Shown here: positions 7,082-9,287 of the stretch, piece by piece | Layout: each line of letters opens with the position of its first letter | Position numbering within the stretch: position 1 is the stretch's first letter | Assembly (NCBI GenBank): GCA_937894665.1 | Contig: CALAWF010000175.1 | Location: 1-9,287, forward strand | Origin: an uncultured bacterium | GTDB taxonomy: Bacteria > Cyanobacteriota > Vampirovibrionia > Gastranaerophilales > Gastranaerophilaceae | Direction of reading: 5' to 3' | DNA length: 9,287 nucleotides | The notes under the pieces: model-generated | What the model was told of the DNA's origin: nothing | What the model saw: the letters and a program-made list of their open reading frames with translations, nothing else | Databases searched by the model: none | Made by a program: the position numbers and the translations under genes

Positions 7082-7113
7082 AAAAGAACCGATTTGAATA
7101 AATCGGTTCTTTT
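7082..7113 (-). terminator. terminator of the rplQ-truA-rplM-rpsI operon (bidirectional)
   Basis: A 14-bp uninterrupted inverted repeat (7082-7095 with 7100-7113) has the 4-nt loop GAAT. The GC core is GAACCG/CGGTTC. On the minus strand it is followed by TTTTATTTATT, the expected U-rich tail after rpsI, whose stop lies 25 bp upstream. On the plus strand it ends in TTTT, so it can also catch read-through from the convergent gene. Confidence 0.88.
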
Positions 7114-7137
7114 GTAATTTTGTATGGTTTGTAAAGA

Positions 7138-7533
7138 TTAACGTTTTGAGAATTGGAATCTTTTACGAGCTCTTTTTCTACCATATTTTTTACGTTCTTT
7201 AACACGTGGATCTCTTGTTAACAAACCTTCCAATTTAAGAACGTTTTTGAATTCTTCATTAGATTTAACCAATGCTCTAGAAATACCGTGTCTGATTGCA
7301 CCACATTGTGATACGACACCGCCACCAACTGCTTTAACTCTAACATCGTATCTGTCTTGAGTTTCAGTTAATACAAGTGGTCTGTAAACTAACATTTCGA
7401 TAGCTGGTCTGTTGCCGATATAATCAGCTAATTTTTTACCGTTAACGAAGATTCTACCGCTTCCTTTAACCAATTTTACAACTGCAATAGAGGTCTTTCT
7501 GCGGCCGGTAGCCATAATATCTTTATCTGCCAT
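7138..7533 (-). CDS. rpsI: 30S ribosomal protein S9 (uS9)
   Basis: S9 sits in the head of the small ribosomal subunit, and its C-terminal tail reaches the P-site tRNA. The 131 residues match the usual 128-135. Visible marks are the N-terminal ATGRRKTSIAVV (8-19), the S9 signature beginning GGGVVSQCGAIRHGISRAL (70-88), and the basic tail ending QFSKR, whose terminal SKR is conserved. Position 75 is Ser where Gly is common; both are allowed in the signature. An internal Met7 could be an alternative start, but AGGAGG lies 7 nt before the ATG at 7533 and nothing suitable precedes Met7. The start codon overlaps the rplM stop by one base (TAATG), so the two are probably translationally coupled. It is the last gene of the operon. 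Confidence 0.98.
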   Translation of the reverse strand: MADKDIMATGRRKTSIAVVKLVKGSGRIFVNGKKLADYIGNRPAIEMLVYRPLVLTETQDRYDVRVKAVGGGVVSQCGAIRHGISRALVKSNEEFKNVLKLEGLLTRDPRVKERKKYGRKRARKRFQFSKR

Positions 7534-7546
7534 TATTTAGCCTCCT
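7531..7546 (-). promoter_or_regulatory. ribosome binding site and overlapping stop/start between rplM and rpsI
   Basis: On the minus strand AGGAGG (7546-7541) lies inside the last codons of rplM, 7 nt before the rpsI ATG. The rplM TAA (7535-7533) shares its last A with that ATG. The site fixes the rpsI start and suggests coupled translation that would keep L13 and S9 levels matched. Confidence 0.85.
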
Positions 7547-7970
7547 TTTCAAGTACAACTGGTTTTTGAGCAGCATGTGGATGCTCAGGACCAACGTAAA
7601 CTTTTAATTTGTTGAATTGTTCAGCACCTAGAGTATTGTGTTGTAACATACCACGAACAGCATGTTCAATAACGATTCTAGGATCTTTTTCCATCAATTC
7701 TTTGAAGCTTGCAGATTTCAATCCCCCTGGATAACCAGTGTGGTGTAAATAAATCTTGTCAGTTTCTTTCTTACCTGTAACTTTCACTTTTTCTGCGTTG
7801 ATAACGATTACGAAATCACCAGTATCAACGTTTGGAGTGTATTCAGGTTTGTTTTTACCTCTCAAAATGTTAGCAACTCTAACTGCTAAGCGACCTAATG
7901 TTTCGCCATCAGCATCGATTACATACCATTTTCTTTCAACTTCTAGAGGTTTTGCTGAATATGTTTTCAT
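7533..7970 (-). CDS. rplM: 50S ribosomal protein L13 (uL13)
   Basis: L13 is an early-assembling 23S rRNA-binding protein of the large subunit. Length is 145 residues, normal for the family. Diagnostic segments are ERKWYVIDADGETLGRLA (12-29), ILRGKNKPEYTPNVDTGDFV (35-54), NAEKVKVTGKK (58-68), and the C-terminal signature region VRGMLQHNTLG...KLKVYVGPEHPHAAQKP (105-137). Gln110 stands where Pro is usual (MLP). The ERKWYVIDA, DTGDFV and GPEHPHAAQKP segments resemble the cyanobacterial forms I recall, which supports the proposed lineage. The ribosome binding site GGAG is 7 nt upstream of the ATG at 7970. The gap to truA is only 22 nt, too short to hold a structured L13 leader like that of Firmicutes. 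The stop overlaps the rpsI start. Confidence 0.98.
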   Translation of the reverse strand: MKTYSAKPLEVERKWYVIDADGETLGRLAVRVANILRGKNKPEYTPNVDTGDFVIVINAEKVKVTGKKETDKIYLHHTGYPGGLKSASFKELMEKDPRIVIEHAVRGMLQHNTLGAEQFNKLKVYVGPEHPHAAQKPVVLEKEAK

Positions 7971-7992
7971 TGCATTTCTCCGTTTTATTATT

Positions 7993-8787
7993 TTAATACA
8001 TTACTTTCATTAATGTTAATCCGTAAGGACTAACTGTCATTCCCGCTTTGGTGCGGTCTTTAGCTTCCAAAACCTTTTTCATATGTTCCGGTGCTAAATT
8101 ATGTCCTTCTATTTCTAGAAGAGTTCCGACAATAGTTCGAACCATATTATATAGAAATCTGTTTCCTACAATATCGATTGAAACTTTGTCGCCGACCTTT
8201 GAAACCTTTGCTTCATATATAGTGCAAATTTTGCTTGGGTTTAGCGTTCCGGAACTTTTAAAACTTGAAAAATCATGTTCTCCTAACAAATAATTCAAAG
8301 ATTTTTGCATCCTTTCAATATCTGTTTTGAACTTCACTCTCAATAAATCTCCATCAAAAGCGTTTTTACAACGTCTGTTTATAAATTCAAATCTGTAATG
8401 ACGCTTTTTCGCAGTTTTTTGAGCATGAAAAGATTCATCAACTTCTTTAATCTCAGAAACAGAAATATCATCCGGTAAAATTTCATTTATTGAGTAGAGA
8501 AACTTTGAAGCAACAATCGTTTCGTCTGTGTCAAAATGAACTACCTGACCGAGTGCATTTACACCCTTATCCGTTCTTCCGGAAAAAATTGCCCTAATTG
8601 GTCGGTTATATTGTGAAGCGTTTTCTGAATTTTGTTCAGTGTATCGCTTACCTAATATCAATGTACAAAGTGCTTTTTCGAGTTCGCCTTGGATTGTCGG
8701 AGCTTCTATCGGTTTGCCACCTTCGAGTTGAATTTGGCTCCCCGAATAGTTTTTTCCGATATATTGAACTGAAATTGCATATCGCAT
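7993..8787 (-). CDS. truA: tRNA pseudouridine(38-40) synthase TruA
   Basis: TruA converts uridines 38-40 in the tRNA anticodon arm to pseudouridine. The 264 residues match the usual 245-275. The protein opens MRYAISVQYIGKNYSGSQIQ, carries the nucleophile Asp73 in GRTDKGVNALGQVVHF (70-85), then SFHAQKTAKKRHYRFEF (119-135), and the C-terminal GNRFLYNMVRTIVGTLLEIE (208-227) with a final AGMTVSPYGLTLMKVMY. Two usual residues differ: Ser17 replaces the Trp of the common FSGWQ, and Asn77 replaces the His of the common GVHA. A polar stretch at about 46-62 seems longer than in E. coli TruA. The gene starts 7 nt after rplQ and has no good Shine-Dalgarno site, so it probably depends on reinitiation by ribosomes finishing rplQ. 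This would give lower expression than its ribosomal neighbours. Confidence 0.96.
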   Translation of the reverse strand: MRYAISVQYIGKNYSGSQIQLEGGKPIEAPTIQGELEKALCTLILGKRYTEQNSENASQYNRPIRAIFSGRTDKGVNALGQVVHFDTDETIVASKFLYSINEILPDDISVSEIKEVDESFHAQKTAKKRHYRFEFINRRCKNAFDGDLLRVKFKTDIERMQKSLNYLLGEHDFSSFKSSGTLNPSKICTIYEAKVSKVGDKVSIDIVGNRFLYNMVRTIVGTLLEIEGHNLAPEHMKKVLEAKDRTKAGMTVSPYGLTLMKVMY

Positions 8788-8794
8788 TCTGTTA

Positions 8795-9223
8795 TTACAC
8801 CAATTGAATTAGTGCCATTTCAGAAGCATCACCACGTCTTGGTGGTAAGTGGTAAATTCTAGTGTATCCACCATTCTTTTCAGAATATTGTTTACCAATT
8901 ACTACAAACAATTTTCTTAAAACTGTTTGAGAAGCTAATTTTTTATCAGCTTGTGGTGCTTCAAATACTTCCCCGGTAGCTAAATCCATATATTTACCAG
9001 TTTCTTTGTTGTAAATATATTTAGCAGCTTGACGGATTGAGTTTAAATCGCCTTTTTTTGCAAGAGAAATAACTTTTTCAGCGTATGGTTTCAATGCTTT
9101 TGCACGAGCCAATGTTGTAGTTATTTCACCGTTTACAAAAAGTTCAGTAGCTAAAGAACGCAACAAAGCTTTTCTTTGGTCTTGCGCTTTCCCTAGCGTA
9201 TGTTTTTTACACATATGTCTCAT
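8795..9223 (-). CDS. rplQ: 50S ribosomal protein L17 (bL17) with internal insertion
   Basis: L17 is a large-subunit protein near the peptide exit tunnel. The family start MRH, LGKAQDQRKALLRSLATEL (10-28), ITTTLARAKALKPYAEK (34-50) and the C-terminal GGYTRIYHLPPRRGDASEMA (118-137) identify it. RQAAKYIYNK (64-73) and PPRRGD..EMA match cyanobacterial L17 as I remember it. It has 142 residues against about 116 in cyanobacteria. The excess is a polar insertion at roughly 74-99, between YIYNK and the helix VLRKLF. The start at 9223 is fixed by the conserved MRH and by AAAGGA 9 nt upstream; Met4 is not the start. In bacteria rplQ usually follows rpoA, which would lie beyond the right edge. It heads the truA-rplM-rpsI segment in the cyanobacterial order. 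Confidence 0.97.
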   Translation of the reverse strand: MRHMCKKHTLGKAQDQRKALLRSLATELFVNGEITTTLARAKALKPYAEKVISLAKKGDLNSIRQAAKYIYNKETGKYMDLATGEVFEAPQADKKLASQTVLRKLFVVIGKQYSEKNGGYTRIYHLPPRRGDASEMALIQLV

Positions 9224-9287
9224 TTTTCTGTATCCTTTACTTAATTAATTGTATTTACTTTAAATAATTGGATTAACCAATCATATA

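Noticed and set aside
7971..7992. L13-type autoregulatory leader ahead of rplM
   Set aside because: Only 22 nt separate truA and rplM, which holds just the ribosome binding site and no room for a structured leader.
9267..9281. Inverted repeat ATTGG/CCAAT upstream of rplQ
   Set aside because: The arms are five bases with a 5-nt spacer in AT-rich DNA and no T tract follows; too weak for a terminator or an operator call.
1..9287. CRISPR array, prophage, transposon or known defence system
   Set aside because: No regularly spaced repeats, integrase, transposase, nuclease-toxin or other defence-type gene is visible; most genes are housekeeping.

Overview
The window is AT-rich, densely coding bacterial chromosome. 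It most likely comes from a non-photosynthetic relative of the Cyanobacteria (Vampirovibrionia/Melainabacteria, probably a gut Gastranaerophilales). Three observations support this. The order rplQ-truA-rplM-rpsI is the one I know from cyanobacteria. The L13 and L17 proteins carry cyanobacterial-type stretches (L13 'ERKWYVIDA' and 'GPEHPHAAQKP'; L17 'RQAAKYIYNK' and 'PPRRGD..EMA'). Two lineage-type hypothetical proteins begin with N-terminal tails carrying a short F-x-G motif, a style I recall from Gastranaerophilales genomes. The placement is inference; no database was consulted.

Layout from left to right. A tRNA-Ala(UGC) on the minus strand is cut by the window edge and has its own promoter. 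Next on the minus strand are ppdK (pyruvate, phosphate dikinase), with a hairpin terminator, and upstream of it an unrecognised 468-residue protein with one membrane segment. A short divergent intergenic region separates that gene from a plus-strand M29-family metalloaminopeptidase with a strong terminator. A second plus-strand gene follows: an unrecognised 419-residue protein whose core resembles a type I phosphoribosyltransferase fold. Its N-terminal coding region contains a GC-rich, palindrome-bearing 64-bp segment with two copies of a 13-bp repeat. Two hairpin terminators then separate it from the convergent minus-strand ribosomal operon rplQ-truA-rplM-rpsI, which fills the right end.

The ribosomal operon is tightly packed: 7 nt between rplQ and truA, 22 nt between truA and rplM, and a 1-nt stop/start overlap between rplM and rpsI. 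Co-transcription and translational coupling are therefore likely. ppdK points to a PPi/ATP-linked pyruvate-PEP step in central metabolism, and the aminopeptidase to peptide turnover. The two hypothetical proteins and the GC-rich palindromic segment are the parts not explained by standard annotation. No CRISPR array, prophage, transposase, known defence system or rRNA gene is visible, and no non-coding stretch exceeds about 210 bases.
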